NCBI RefSeq assembly: GCF_033473495.1
Contig: NC_088936.1
Coordinates: 124,001-188,000, forward strand
DNA from: Cercospora beticola
Lineage: Eukaryota > Ascomycota > Dothideomycetes > Mycosphaerellales > Mycosphaerellaceae
DNA: 64,000 nt
Reading direction: 5' to 3'
The notes under the pieces are model-generated. The model was not told the origin of the DNA, did no database searches, and worked only from the letters and a program-made list of their open reading frames with translations. Below are positions 10,201-21,264 of the stretch, piece after piece. Position numbers and translations under genes: made by a program. Within the stretch, counting starts at the first letter, position 1. The number at the start of each line of letters is the position of its first letter.

Positions 10201-11984
10201 ACCTCAAAAGCAGACAGCTGATCGGCAAAGAAGTCAGAGTGCTTGTAATCAAGCTCTGGCATCTGCGGCGGTGGACCGCCTTGGCCGTTCGGTTGTGTCG
10301 CCTCCAGAGCAGCCTCATGTGCCTTCTGCTGTTCTATCAAACTCGGCAGCTGCGACAAGATCATTTCTACAGCCAAGTCCCAGCTTCGCCACAGGGGATG
10401 ATCGTGGGTATCTGGAATCTTTGGGTATGATACCGGGTGACAGTGATACATGCGCATCACTCTCTGCGCGAGGAGGAAGTTGCGGAACAGGGCAGCCACC
10501 ATAAGGTCTTGCCTGAACAGCTTCTTGAACAAAGGCTTCTCCAAGCAATTCCAGGCAATAGTGTCAGTGATGGCAGTAAAGATCCAATTGAGCTCGCCAA
10601 GCGGCGTCCGGCGCTCACTGACCTTGCCAGGAATGTTTCTCGCCTGGTCAAGACTGACGCCGAATGTCGAGCCCAGTGGGTTTTGCAGAATGAAAAATCG
10701 TACGGCCATCATGATGGGCGTCGTCAAACATGATGTGAACAGGTCTGCAGGTAGGTCCGGGTTGGTGGGAAGAACCTCATTCTCGCGACAGGCTGCCAGG
10801 TGTATGCAGTCTTCCCACTTCGTCATTAACTGTTGCTGTGCTCGGTTGGGATCCCGTTTCAGCGCCTCCTGTTGGTTCATCTGATGTTTTTGCACGCTTT
10901 CTAAGAAGCATTGAATAATGCCGCCAGCTGCACTACAATCCCAGACCCATAGCCCAGGAGCCTGCAACCATTCCTGCAAATCATACAGGCTCACCGGTAT
11001 GTATTGAGTGTAGCTGCGATTGAAACACCAGACTTCACCGCTTTGCGTCGGCTTTGGTACTCCGTGGCCGTTGTAGTGAAAGAGAATCCGCTCTGCATGC
11101 GCGGTCTTCCGTAGTTGCAATGTGTACTTCCTCAATTCGTCGATCGTGGGATCCATAATAGCCTTGTATCGCGTTCGGAGGGACAGGTTTTCGTACTGTG
11201 ACTGGAGGTTCTTACCAATCTGAGCATTAGTGTTATTAGAGTTCTGATTGGTACTATCCTGTGGAACGGGATCGACCCAACACTCCAGTCGAGCACAAGG
11301 ATTCGTCTTGATCACGTCGGGCGGATCAACGCCAACATTCAGACAGACGGACAAGAGTGCCGACACAGTCTTGAGCCGATCCTTCATGCGCCACTCAGTG
11401 ACCATGTGCTTGGGGTCGAAATCGGGAGGCAAGTTCCCAGCAGTCTCGTGCCGCTTGTCCTCGTAGTACATGAAGAAGTTCTCACTGAGATTCTTCGCGG
11501 CCTCCTCGTTCTGCAATTGTGCCTCCCATCCATGTCTCATAGCCATGTCTTCGTCCTTCTTCTTTTCGCTCGACTTCCCGTTCATATAGCCGTTCTGCTG
11601 ACGATGCGCGCCTTGACCGAAGTCGCTTCTCGTCCGCGAAAGTGTCGGCTTGGAGGCCGCAGTTTTTCGACCGTTCGCCTGTAACTGGAGGCCATGATCC
11701 TCATCTGAGTCCTCATCATCATCATCGTGATAGCCATTCCGGGCATGCTGCACGCTCGGCTGCGAATTCGTCGAGGCCGCGGTGCTCGGCCTGTAGGTCC
11801 CCGCGGGCGCAGATTTATTGCTGGCGGGCGTACTCGAGGGCGCGCTGGTGGGCTCGATGTTGATGCTCGAAGGCTGCGGGTGCTTAGACCGCTGTCCGTA
11901 GACGGCCTCTGGCAGGAAGGTCTGGCTCGAGGTCCCATGCGCAGACGGCAAGGCGCCGCCGCCTCCACTGCCTTCGCGTGTCAT
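7257..11984 (-). CDS. KOG1: TORC1 subunit Kog1/Raptor (Mip1 homologue)
   Basis: An intronless 1575-residue frame encodes the Raptor scaffold of TOR complex 1, which presents substrates to the Tor kinase at the vacuole. The N-terminal Raptor-conserved, caspase-like domain (about residues 190-400) includes RILFHYNGHGVPKPT and LWVWDCSAAG, the positions of the vestigial His/Cys dyad. An Armadillo/HEAT region follows (about 400-900, for example LPIVLQVLLSQVHRLRALVL). A Ser-rich linker comes next, then a C-terminal WD40 propeller (about 1210-1560) with repeated WDWKAEQQL, VRVWQVG and IRLWDLR units. Residues 1-130 are Ser/Pro/Asn-rich and variable, as in other filamentous fungi. Length is usual for the family. 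ATG 11984 is the first in frame. Confidence 0.96.
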   Translation of the reverse strand: MTREGSGGGGALPSAHGTSSQTFLPEAVYGQRSKHPQPSSINIEPTSAPSSTPASNKSAPAGTYRPSTAASTNSQPSVQHARNGYHDDDDEDSDEDHGLQLQANGRKTAASKPTLSRTRSDFGQGAHRQQNGYMNGKSSEKKKDEDMAMRHGWEAQLQNEEAAKNLSENFFMYYEDKRHETAGNLPPDFDPKHMVTEWRMKDRLKTVSALLSVCLNVGVDPPDVIKTNPCARLECWVDPVPQDSTNQNSNNTNAQIGKNLQSQYENLSLRTRYKAIMDPTIDELRKYTLQLRKTAHAERILFHYNGHGVPKPTQSGEVWCFNRSYTQYIPVSLYDLQEWLQAPGLWVWDCSAAGGIIQCFLESVQKHQMNQQEALKRDPNRAQQQLMTKWEDCIHLAACRENEVLPTNPDLPADLFTSCLTTPIMMAVRFFILQNPLGSTFGVSLDQARNIPGKVSERRTPLGELNWIFTAITDTIAWNCLEKPLFKKLFRQDLMVAALFRNFLLAQRVMRMYHCHPVSYPKIPDTHDHPLWRSWDLAVEMILSQLPSLIEQQKAHEAALEATQPNGQGGPPPQMPELDYKHSDFFADQLSAFEVYLTAAPSNPSSVGYAKPPEQLPIVLQVLLSQVHRLRALVLLSKFLDLGPWAVNLALSIGIFPYVLKLLQSQALELKAPMVFIWARILAVDQSCQADLLKDQGYAYFTNILNATNGIPMGNVAEHRAMCVFVIAMFCKDFRQGKVAVLDSNPEIIELCLGHLQDMENPLLRQFSLLCLSNICRDFPNAKEAYMAHAAHERICDRSHDPVPEVRTAMLNALTSFIATGDIDGDIVEMEEILVGVIISMGMDGSIMVRKELTVFYSEYVKKYLKRFLCAAFEQLQEEQDKRSGKEQVVDDFIAMQKEGGTDGLSTTSGPAGALLNGSRVSHHRSVSATAAETEPRSIKTTPRQSNSLGTVYRAVWRQVMSLSTDPHPEVSRNAGIIVDYVLNALLESPLGQAAETILDELERKTSMETSTMGAAVQPLSRIQTAGHGPRPETPPSPSASVSSKADGYFALSRTASVAQALGKLVGWGPKTPGELSTPGSPTHARRGSTLSGTTTPYRSRPLTPYDASMLPPDALDNIQGPAHQPPAKIPPTPYFQARDLAELPEVPLKSTFFDWSASYFREPQMRPSEADEPGSRDYNERLWRRNRNDKIIASTQPLKEAAGSQAWDKPCGYFGIGAAPVKMVFHQFENHLVTSDDRDSIAIWDWKAEQQLARFSNGNPRGSRVTEVQFINEDDIAMLMVGSSDGVIKIYRDYDNLKKITHVSSFRALNDLVPSTGGTSGLVFDWQQGQGKALVAGDDRVVRVWQVGQELCVNDIHTRSSACITSLTSDQVEGNVFVAGFGNGSVKAYDQRRPNAETMVLGWKEHTSWIVGVHLQRGGLRELISAESNGGIRLWDLRMSKAVEKVNPGKSREPRSLRTLSVHEHAPVFATGGKDHTIRVYNTKLQPLSKFEPYMSYLRAGLGATARNAPITATAFHPHRMMLACGAVNDGHVNLFKCDIEEERVRNGDGIVEEWPGSSGLHSSGSGYSGGKFQ

Positions 11985-13336
11985 TGTATGCGCGATCGCG
12001 TGCGCATGGGCGCGGCGCGGGTGTTGTAGGCGGAGCAGGTGGAAGAAATACTGCTACCGCATCGTCGCGTGCTCGAACCGGGGATCGTGTCGCTGCCTCA
12101 AGCCGCAGTATACAGCGAGGTCAGCAATAGCCTTCTTGGAGCCGATTCGTCGAAGCCTCCTAGAAGCCGCTTTGACCTCGCGGGGATGCTCGTGCGCGGT
12201 GCGAGGGTGAATGTTGGGCACGAGTGACGTGGTCAGTCTATCACAAATTGGTATGGAACACTGTTGAACTCGAGCATGTCCGAGCTGGAAGAGATGTGCA
12301 AGCAAGACCAAGCCCACTGCGGACCTGCACCACCACGTAAGGTTACATGTACATGTAGGCGACAAGTGAGGGGCGTGCATACGGGCAACCACGTCAAATA
12401 TTGACGGCGGATCGACGGAAACAGTGGTCAGCTGCACACGTCCCGCCAACGGCCGCCGCCATTTACCTCCAATAGCCTCCAACAGGCAGCAAACATCATC
12501 CATTGCTCTACATATATGTCTGTACGATGTTGCTGCTTGCAATGCCGCAGCCCATGTCCGACCACTGCTGGCACTTCAGCGTGAAGCTAGAGCGTTCTGT
12601 TCCACAGCAGCATCCTCGAGGACCCAACACTCTTCCACGTAAACTCGATTTTCCTGGTGCTGTGTGCTATAAATTGCCTTCGCATCGAATGTAGATTTCC
12701 AGTCGCATGTCGGTCTCACTTTGACTGATCGTCGTCATGTTGTCCTTCTGCAGCAGAGCGTGCACCCGCATTGCCAGAGGCCGTGTCGTCCTTGGTGCAA
12801 CTTGTGCTACTGTCGTAGCCGGCTGGAACTCCAAGCGGGACCTTCAATCTCGTTTCCGGAGCTCGCTGTGAGAACAGGATATCTCTCATCGACGCAAAGA
12901 TCAGTGACAGAGTGTCAGACTGGGCACGTCATTAGTTCCGTCCTTCGCCGAGCAGTGGCCTTGTGCGGCCAGAGTCGAGGGTCGAGCCAAGCCAGCTCAG
13001 CACGAGTAGAATGACGGAGGAGGAACTTGCCATGTTGTCGTTGTTCAAATTGTTATCATGTGTCCGGGTGCTGGACATGTTCGAGTCGTTGCAATCCTAG
13101 AGAACCAGAAATCAAGGCGCCCAATATCGTAGATGAATCGAAAGAGGCATCGAGATTACGCGGAGGCTTGCACGAAGAGGATTATATATATCGTCTGCTT
13201 CCTGCGCGAGCTCCAACCATCAACGCTCTAATGCATGACCCCAGTTTGCCGATGGTGGATCCAAAGTGTTCGCCGGAAAAGTTGTCCGAAGCAGGCAGGT
13301 GGTCGTGTGACCAGAAGTGCTGCAGCCAAAGTATAT
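11985..13336. other. 1.35-kb intergenic region upstream of KOG1
   Basis: This should hold the promoter and 5' leader of KOG1 and the 3' end of the phosphotransferase gene. Several short open frames occur, but none shows protein-like composition or splice structure. Confidence 0.5.
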
Positions 13337-14642
13337 CTAAGCCGCCTTCTTCTCGTTGATGTGCTTTTCCGCCGTTTGCTCGGTCTCGGCTGTGTACGGG
13401 TGCTTGATCGTAAGACACCAGATGTCCAAGTAATCGCAGATGTCAACGATCACATCGACGACGAAGCTACCGTAAACGCCAAATGCCAGTCCAACGCACG
13501 TGAAGAGGAAGGCGACCTGATAGACACCATCGCCGAGTGAGCTGTACCAGCCGATCCCGAACTTCTGCAGGAGTACCGGCCCAATCGAGTCAATCACGCC
13601 GTATGCCAACGGAAGTGCCAGGATGTTGCGGTATGGGAATGGCGATTTGGTGAGATGCGCAGTGATCATTCTTCCGACACTGTAAGCATTCACCATCCCG
13701 GCGTAGAGCACGAATGGCACCAAATGTTCGCGCAGAATGATGGGCTGCAGTGCCAGGTAGACCGCGATCAGGGCCCATGTACCAAAGAATGGCAACAGGC
13801 CAAGGAGCGCTATACGCGTCTTCTCGCCGCGCTTCCGCCTCGCCTCCATCACGTTCAGGGCGCTACCGACGACAGATGGCACGAGCACGATGCCGCCAAG
13901 GACTATGTAGAAATCTCCGAAATCCATCTCGTAGAGTGTGCGCGGTAGGAGGTCAAATTCGGGAATGCCCAGAGCGTAGAGCATCGGCTTCCGCCAGTAG
14001 CTGCCACCGGTATATGCGGTTATGCCGTAAACGACACATAAAGTGAGAATACCTTCCACCGGGCCAGAGATGAATCCTAGCGTCAGTGTTTTGGTGTGAT
14101 ATTCGTCCCAGGTTTGGATGTAGAACGTCAATAGACTGGAGAACAAGACCAGTACCGTTTTCCAACCTTGGCCAAATTGCATCGCAGCGGAGAAGAGCAG
14201 CACCTCCAGACTAGTATTGACAGCATCGACTCCATGGTCGAAGAGTTCGCCCAGTGGACCACTTTGACGCGTCCGGCGCGCTTGAGTACCATCAATCGCG
14301 TCAAAGGTCTGGTACAGGAAGAGACCAATAGCCCAAGACGCGTAGACCCAAGGCGGACATTCCTGATCCAGAGTTGGCGAGTAGTAGAGCATAGTAAGGA
14401 CGTTGATCACGACGAAGCCGAAACCGGTCAACGTTATGGCATTTGGTGCCATGGAGAGCGGGAACAGCTCGATGACTTTGCTCCACCAGTACGGCTTGAG
14501 AACATATCGTGAAACGAGGCTGTGGTCGACACCTACAAATACTGAGTTAGTTCTGCAGTTTATAAAACACGATGCAGTAATGCTGACCCGAGTACTTGTA
14601 CTCTTTGAGACGCGGCAGCGCCTCTTGTCGTATGTATCCCAT
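13337..14642 (-). CDS. EPT1: CDP-alcohol phosphotransferase (choline/ethanolamine phosphotransferase)
   Basis: Two exons (14588-14642 and 13337-14532) are joined across a 55-nt intron that splits a Gly codon (KYS-G-VDHSL), giving about 416 residues. The enzyme transfers phosphocholine or phosphoethanolamine from the CDP-alcohol to diacylglycerol in the ER, the last Kennedy-pathway step. The CDP-OH_P signature D-x2-D-G-x2-A-R-x8-G-x3-D-x3-D is intact in DAIDGTQARRTRQSG..GELFDHGVDA. About eight to ten hydrophobic helices follow. The start MGYIRQEALPRLKEYKYSG matches the family N terminus, whereas reading through the intron gives a nonsense N terminus. Sequence alone does not separate EPT1 from CPT1 specificity. 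Confidence 0.92.
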
Positions 14643-15244
14643 GTTGACCGCTTTTGATGTGGTCTTGCTGTGTGTTCAAAGGAAGCGCTGAGCAATCCGC
14701 TGTGAAAGATGGGCCTCCTCCGCTGACACGCTGGTTTTCTGCCCTCGACGCGTCAAAATTCTTGCCGTGGCCGTGTTACACGTTCTGTTCTCTCGTGATG
14801 TCGTGGAAACTTGTCGAATCGCAGGTTGATCTTTTTGAGAAACCAAGGTGCTGCGACAAAAAAGTGTCCGAGCAAATGCCGCGCGAGTCGGAACGGTTCC
14901 TTCTCTCCAAGCTTCCCACGTGTCGCGTCGCGCCTCCTTCAGAGCAACACTTTGATTACCTGCTCGTCCTCCGCTCGACAAGTACAAGACTCAACTACTG
15001 TACTGGCAAGACGCGTTCTGGCGCGTCATGTTGTCCATCTCCCCCAGATTCCCTGTTGTTGTGCTCGAGGCCCGGAATGTCGGGCACGACGTCACACTGC
15101 CGCACGCCTCGAATCGGGGCTTGCGTTTCGAAGTCTCGCAGCTCCTCATCAAACTTTCGGCGAGGCGAGAAATGAACAACAGAGCGGCGTGAAGCACGAG
15201 GCCGGATGCTCGGTTGTCGTCCGAAGCTGGTCTCCAACGCGTAG
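14643..15244. promoter_or_regulatory. Divergent promoter region (phosphotransferase / Zn2Cys6 factor)
   Basis: About 600 bp separate two divergently transcribed starts. No clear TATA box or gene was found here. Confidence 0.4.
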
Positions 15245-16714
15245 ATGGCTCCTCGCGTCCCGCATCGAAAGACGCGTACGGTGTGATGCCACTCGTTCTT
15301 GGTGTCATGAGCCTAGCCCAGCTGACTCTGTGTAGGGCTGCAGCAGGTGCAAAGCGCGAAAAGTGAAATGCGACGGTATCTACAGGCACTACGGGCTCGA
15401 TGCATCCAGAGCTAAGTCACTTCACAGAGGAGAGACCGAGATGCGGCGCCTGTATTCGGCATGCCGTGCTCTGCGAGTACCCGATTGACCCGTATCGTAC
15501 TCACGCTCCCGGCGCAGAGACCGCGAATCAAGCCAACGCTGCCGAACACGCGATAGAACTCCGACTCATGTACGAATGGACTGCCTTCACCTGCACATCC
15601 TTCTCCACGGTTTGGGAATTCTGGAAACACCAGTGCCCCATGATAGCTTTCGAGTACCCGTGGGTTCAAGATGCCATGATGGCTTTGACAGCACTCCATG
15701 CCTCGCGTGCAAAACCAAGATACTGGTCATCGCTCGAAGGCCGACTGATACATGCCGATGCGGCGGTCAACACTGCTAACTCGCTCCCGGAGCAACCCGC
15801 CTCTATCGAATGGAACAAGGCTAAGCAGACGATGAACGGCCTGTCGAGCAGAGGCAGCATCACTGTGATCCCTCCTCATGATCACGCGGAAATGCTGGAG
15901 AGATCGAGGAGGTATTTCACTCGTGCCCTCGACGGACATCAAAAGGCCGTCGCAGTGTTGTCAGTCAGCAACGTCAGAGCCGCCTATCTGGCATCCGTGC
16001 TAATCTCCTACTACGCCCTGTTCACCCTGAATGAGCCTGCGGAAGAGTCGCTAATGCTTGACCCTTTGAAATGGTTCCAGCTGAGTCGTGGTGTACTTTT
16101 CCTGATCAAACAATGGGAAGATTGGGTAGGGCCTTCTTGGCTCTCCGAAGGTGAGTACATTACTCCTCGTCGACAAACGCCTTTTGAAGCATGCTGACCT
16201 GGCTCGCGCAGCCGGGGCCATGTATGGCGAGCCTGACCTCTCGGACGAGGTTGAGCTTTTCCGAAAAGACCATCAGCAGGGCTTCGAGTATCTTCTGTTC
16301 CCGGTCGATGGTCACGAGATCAAGCACGAAGACAAATTCGCTTACGAGCGGACTTTGAGCTACATTGGCTTGATGTATAAAGGCGTGACCAACGGCACCG
16401 ACTCGCCACTTGCCACTGGTCGAAGAGTAATGGCCATGCCAGCGCGTGTTCCGATCCGATTTGGCGAACTTGTCGAAGCAAGTGAACATAGAGCAGCTGC
16501 AATGCTCGCTCATGTGTTTGCCACGATGAAGCTGAGCGAGGAGCGCTTTCCCTGGTTCGAAGGTATCGGTCAGCGGCAGATACCCTTACTGTGCAGGTTA
16601 TTGCCGTCTGCATGGAGACCACTCGTCGCCTGGCCGCTCCAAGTTGTGAACGTCGAACTGCCTACGAGCTCTTTTCCAACACCAGCTCCATCGAGTGAAG
16701 CTAATAGTCGATGA
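15245..16714 (+). CDS. Zn2Cys6 fungal transcription factor
   Basis: Four exons: 15245-15280, 15336-15375, 15428-16150 and 16212-16714, giving 433 residues. The first two introns cut through the zinc cluster. Once spliced, the N terminus reads [35 protein letters not shown], the six-cysteine C6 motif near residues 13-41. This dictates the tiny first exon from ATG 15245. The remainder resembles the common Fungal_trans_2/DUF3468-like C-terminal region, with FSTVWEFWKH, a helical core and a terminal WFEGIGQRQI..W..LVAWPLQV motif. It is nuclear and binds DNA. Its target genes are unknown, and the adjacent Gre2-like reductase could be one, though only by proximity. Confidence 0.88.
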
Positions 16715-17100
16715 ACAGCAGTCGCTGTGAGTTCAGCTTCGAAGGAACATTGACTGAAAACGGCCGAAGCGCGTCTCGACATGAACACGGACTACGAAAG
16801 ATCGCACAGCGCTACAAAGCGGCTTTTGTGAAGCAAGCATAGTCACACACTGGGACTTGACGTTACCGAATTCGGGCTTTGCACCAGCAAGAACGCGCTG
16901 TGAAGACTGTCAGGTCGGGTGTCTGTCGGAAACAACGTCAAGCTTGCGTCAGCCCCACTGAACATGTGCCATGCTGAAAGTGCCAACCACGTACGGCTCA
17001 CAATGATGTCGCGCGTGTGCCATTCGCGACGTATAAATCAACGCGAACAACGGCACGGCAAGCCTTCCAAGCCTCGCTCAAGCTCACTCGGCGCGTGAAA
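16715..17100. promoter_or_regulatory. Promoter of the Gre2-like reductase, with TATA box
   Basis: TATAAAT at 17032-17038 lies 63 bp before ATG 17101. This fits a core promoter and argues against extending the reductase further upstream. Confidence 0.5.
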
Positions 17101-18252
17101 ATGGTCAACGCGGCGGTCAAGATCAACAATGCAGCTGCGCATGCGATGGGCAAAGTCAAGAACGTGACATCCAACACGTCACATCATTTCGACTCGGAGA
17201 AATCACTGGTCCTGATCACCGGAGGAACGGGCTTCGTTGCTACATGGGTCATCAACCAATTCCTCACATCCGGATACCGTGTCCGGACAACAGTCCGCAC
17301 CCCTGCAAAAGGCGACAAGGTGATGAAGACGCATGCCAAGTTTGAACAACATCTTGAACACGCCGTCGTCGACGACATCACGAAAGTAGGCGCGTTCGAC
17401 GACGCTGTCAAAGGAGTCGATGGCGTTGTTCACACGGCTTCACCTTGTGGTCCGATTGGGGAAGATAACGAACGTGACCTGTTGCGTCCCGCAATCGAAG
17501 GGACAAGAAGCGTCTTGAGATCAGTCGCCGAAAATGCGCCTCAAGTCGAAAAAGTGGTCATCACTTCATCTTTCGCTGCCATTCTCGATCCAAAGCAAGG
17601 TCTCCATGCTGGACACACGTACTCCGAAAAGGACTGGAGTCCAATTACATATGACGAGGCCAAGACTGGAGACGCAGTCACTGGCTATCTAGCGTCCAAG
17701 ACATTTGCAGAGAAAGCCGCGCACGAGTTTGTCGAAGAGCATCAGCCCAACTTTACGATCGCAGCAATTTGTCCGCCAATGATATATGGACCTCTCGCGC
17801 ATACGATAAGCATCGAAAGTCTCAATACCAGCTCTGCAGACATATGGCGATTCCTCGATGGCTCCCTCTCCGAGAAAGGCATTCCCGACACGTCCTTTCC
17901 AGTCTTCGTCGACGTGCGAGACGTAGCGCAAGCACACCTCAAAGCGTATGAAAAAGATACCAAGAAGAACGAGCGGTACCTGGTCGCTTGTGGGACTTAC
18001 TCGTATGCTGATGTCGCTTCGGCGCTTCGCAAGGCATTCCCGGAACGGGCGCACAAGATTCCGGACCCGAAGAGTGCAAAGCCTTCGGAGCATTACGAAG
18101 TTGATAACTCAAAGTCGAGAGCCGAACTCGGACTGCGATACATTCCATTGGAGCAATGCGTGGCAGATGCGGGGAGGAGTCTGATACAGGTGGAAGAGAC
18201 CAGTAAGAAAGGCGTGCTGTATGATGGGCAGGAGTGGTTTCGACATGTATAG
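17101..18252 (+). CDS. NAD(P)-dependent short-chain reductase, Gre2/dihydroflavonol-reductase type
   Basis: This is a single exon of 383 residues. It is an extended short-chain dehydrogenase (NAD-dependent epimerase/dehydratase fold) with the Rossmann motif TGGTGFVATWV, a catalytic Ser in VITSSFAA and the YxxxK pair in YLASK. Family members reduce ketones and aldehydes such as methylglyoxal or isovaleraldehyde (yeast Gre2). ATG 17101 is chosen because it is the first ATG in frame and a TATA box lies just upstream. The in-frame extension before it has no ATG. A 40-residue N-terminal lead (VNAAVK..NNAAAHAMGK..) precedes the core and is atypical; it could be a targeting segment. Confidence 0.88.
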   Translation: MVNAAVKINNAAAHAMGKVKNVTSNTSHHFDSEKSLVLITGGTGFVATWVINQFLTSGYRVRTTVRTPAKGDKVMKTHAKFEQHLEHAVVDDITKVGAFDDAVKGVDGVVHTASPCGPIGEDNERDLLRPAIEGTRSVLRSVAENAPQVEKVVITSSFAAILDPKQGLHAGHTYSEKDWSPITYDEAKTGDAVTGYLASKTFAEKAAHEFVEEHQPNFTIAAICPPMIYGPLAHTISIESLNTSSADIWRFLDGSLSEKGIPDTSFPVFVDVRDVAQAHLKAYEKDTKKNERYLVACGTYSYADVASALRKAFPERAHKIPDPKSAKPSEHYEVDNSKSRAELGLRYIPLEQCVADAGRSLIQVEETSKKGVLYDGQEWFRHV

Positions 18253-18551
18253 GTTTTTTCTACTATACCTTAATGTTTACGAATATGAGAGGTCTCAATC
18301 TTTCGTCGCGTCCTCTGAATTGCTTAGGGCATCATCAGCTTCGTTGGTGGTACTGTATTGGCACTGCTTCTTCGAGTTTCTCCGCTTTTTCCCGAATCCG
18401 ACTTGACGAATTCCCAAATTCGACTCAGACGCACGTCCAATCCACCAATCCACATCACTTCACTTCCTTCTCGCATCACAACGGCAATTCGCGCATCCGA
18501 CAAACAAGTTCCCGCAAACGGATCTCACTCCAACAAGAAGCAAAAAAAAAA

Positions 18552-19518
18552 ATGACAACCAAAGCCCCGCCTTCAGCCCTCGAGCCTTATTTGCGCTTAC
18601 CGCCGGAAACTTCCCTCATCCTGCTGACTTCCACTTTGGGCTGTAGCGTCAATTGGCTTACTGCGAGGTTTATTGGGAGTGCTTTGCAGAATTTTGGTTC
18701 TTTGTCGACGACAGGACTAGAAGGACAGCAGAGTGATGATGGTGAAAAGCAAGATGTTGCGGTGTTGGTCGTGAGTTGGATGAGAGATTTGAAGTTTTGG
18801 CAGGATGAGGTGCGGAGGGTTGCGGTGAGTGAGACCTTTCTTCATTATTGAGGATGCGAATTGAGCAGTGGTACTGATATGTGATAATTGGGTCAAAAAG
18901 GGCATCGACATCTCTAAACCTCTCTATGCCAAACGATTCGGATTTGTGGATTGCTTTAACACTACGCCAACAGCAAGCCTGCAAGAAACACAATCACGCA
19001 TCTCAACCGCAATATCCAGACTCTCACAAGAAGAAAACCCACAGTCCAGTCCAAAAATCCTCCTCATCCTCGACCAACCCGACCTCCTCCTCGCCACTCA
19101 CCACCCCACCCTAACATCCCAAGACCTCTCAACTTTCCTCCTAAACCTCCGCTCAATTCCTCAAATCCACTCCACCTACCTCTCCTTATCCGCAGATTTG
19201 CCACTCATTGCCGCCGCATCACCTGAAACTTCCTCTTCTTTTGCATCGCCACTCGAAACAGAATCCTCCGCATTCATCGTCACTCAAGCACATGCTAGTC
19301 GAGTGTTATTCAGTGTCCGAGAATTGGAGACCGGAGCGGCGAAAGATGTGAGCGGGGTGTTGAGGATCACGAAGGGAGGGGATTATTTTGCTGTTGGAGG
19401 GGATGAAACTGATGATGAGGATGGAGGTGATGGCGAGGGTGGAGAGATTAAAGAAGCGGAGTTGTTGTATTTGCTTCAGAGGGATGGTGGGTTGAAGGTG
19501 TTTCAGAGAGGGGAGTGA
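18552..19518 (+). CDS. ELP6: Elongator complex subunit Elp6
   Basis: Two exons (18552-18824 and 18901-19518) around a 76-nt intron give 296 residues. The RecA/KaiC-like fold without a usable Walker A, starting LPPETSLILLTSTLGCSVNWL and continuing with KILLILDQPDLLLA, matches Elp6. Elp6 joins Elp4 and Elp5 in the ring that supports tRNA wobble-uridine modification by Elongator. The C-terminal part has an acidic run (DETDDEDGGDGEGGE) before the final strand ELLYLLQRDGG. An A-rich tract directly precedes the ATG. It converges with the receptor gene on the other strand. Confidence 0.82.
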
Positions 19519-19880
19519 GAAAAGGTTTGCGTATATGGGGTTGAATGGGAGGGCGAAGGGCGGGTAGTAGACGAGGAGCTGTGGCGATGTCAAGACCGAG
19601 GAAGAAGGCGGTGGCGGTAGCGGCATTTGTGCAGGCGGACGCGAAATTTTCTACGAGGAATCTCAATGAGAATGAATTCGAGTCTGAAGAGTGGTGGAGC
19701 AAAAATCAGTCATAGGTCTTGCGAACTCGCTGAACATAATTGTATCGATGACCGGATCTGTCGCACTCGAATTAGTGTCACTCGAACCTCCAGCTCACCA
19801 CACACTCCTCGCTACATCACATCACTCTCCCTCATATCATAAAATCATACACCTTGCGTGGGCGATCCAACACGATCTTC
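19519..19880. other. Convergent 3' flanks
   Basis: This lies between the stops of ELP6 and the receptor gene. Nothing recognisable was found. Confidence 0.5.
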
Positions 19881-21264
19881 CTAATAAATTCTACTCGCAC
19901 GAGTATCCATGTATGCCGGAGGCGGTGTCAAGACTTCGCCATCAGTCTCCAGCTCTTGACTGTCTGTCTTCAAACGTTTGGGCTTCCAATTCCAACCTCG
20001 ACGCACGCTATGGCCAGTGAGCATGTCGTCCATGCTGTCACGTTGGGTGCTTCGCGGCGAGAAGGCCGAGCGGTTTCGCCCAGTCACGAACAATCCGTCT
20101 CCCCTTGCAGCATCTGGGGTCAGTGGGGTAAGATCCATTGCTGAGGATTCGTCGGTGATACCGACATTGCGGCCTTGCGCGCCTTCCTTGGGTTCGCGAC
20201 CACTATTCGCAGTTCCGTAGGATGTTCCCGGCATTGTGTCTCGCAGCAGTCGCCTGCGCGTCAAGGTATACAACAGCGCGTCTATCCAGCCACAAGACGT
20301 CAGGAGAGAGCCTGCCATGGCACTGTATGCATGACTAGTCGGTCTGCTATCATGAGCCATAGTCCACATTCGTCCTAGACAAGGTCAGCGAGTTTGCACT
20401 AGTGGGAGGATGTGGTGGCTGCTCCTCACCTGCTGACAGAGGCAATGTCAACACAATGTACACGAAAGGGTACAGCATCATGAGTCTCGCAATACGATTA
20501 ACAGCCCGAACTGTCGCAGCAGTGAGACCATATGGAGGTGTCTCCCCATCTGACAGCAGCTCTTTGGTCTTCTTTCTCAGCGAGAAAAATGTGCCCATGT
20601 AGAGAATGATCGTGACGAATTGAATGATGAAGATCCAGATATAATGGCACCACAACCTCTCGGCCTCGAAGTTAGTCGAGACCCAGCACCAAGATCCAGC
20701 AGCTGAAAAGTACTTGTCCCGTCCGCGGATCCAGATTCCAATCGCAGTGAGAAAATATGACCAGATCCAGACTCCAGCGATCATTGCCATGAAAGTTCGA
20801 TTACTCAGCCGTTTGCCGTGCACGGCAGTGAAGTACGTGTGCACGGCGATGGCAAGTACAAAGAAGCCACTACTCATGTCTCCAGAGTGCAGAAGCCAGG
20901 CTTGCGCGAAGCATGGCGTCGAAGGTGCTAGGATCGCGTTGATACGGTACCAGTGCCAGCTTACGAGAAAAGCGGCGCTCTGCTGGAGATCTGCAATCAA
21001 CAGGTTCAGTGCCAGGACGACGTATTGATTGTAGCCCAGCCATGTCTTGTAGTGGCCTCTCCATCTGACCATGCGCAGGAGGATGACTGCAATGACGATT
21101 ATGCAGCTGCCGACCGAGATTGTCGCGAGAGTGGCAAATGGTATTATGCTATGCCGGTGATTGTCGCTGAGCGTCGGCTTGCTGTACGGTGGAGGGAAGT
21201 ATTCTTGTCCATCGATGGTGATCAACGGACTGTAGGGAGCGACATCCTGATCACCGTTGGTCAT
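19881..21264 (-). CDS. Git3-like seven-transmembrane receptor
   Basis: Exons 20430-21264 and 19881-20374 are joined across a 55-nt intron that splits a Gly codon (PLSA-G-RMWT), giving about 442 residues. Seven hydrophobic helices can be placed, beginning with FATLATISVGSCIIVIAVIL. A second-helix motif LALNLLIADLQQSAAFLVSW is characteristic of fungal Git3/cAMP-receptor-like GPCRs, which signal carbon source to G-alpha and cAMP. The cytosolic tail of about 120 residues is Ser/Thr-rich. The frame extends upstream of 21264 only through non-ATG codons, so ATG 21264 is preferred. The N terminus could be longer if an upstream exon exists. Confidence 0.8.

Noticed and set aside
12054..12542. 162-codon frame upstream of KOG1
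   Set aside because: No motif or domain was seen and it overlaps other frames in the 5' flank. It is more likely leader or promoter DNA.
17017..17100. Longer N terminus for the Gre2-like reductase
   Set aside because: It starts with a non-ATG codon and would place the TATA box at 17032 inside the coding region.
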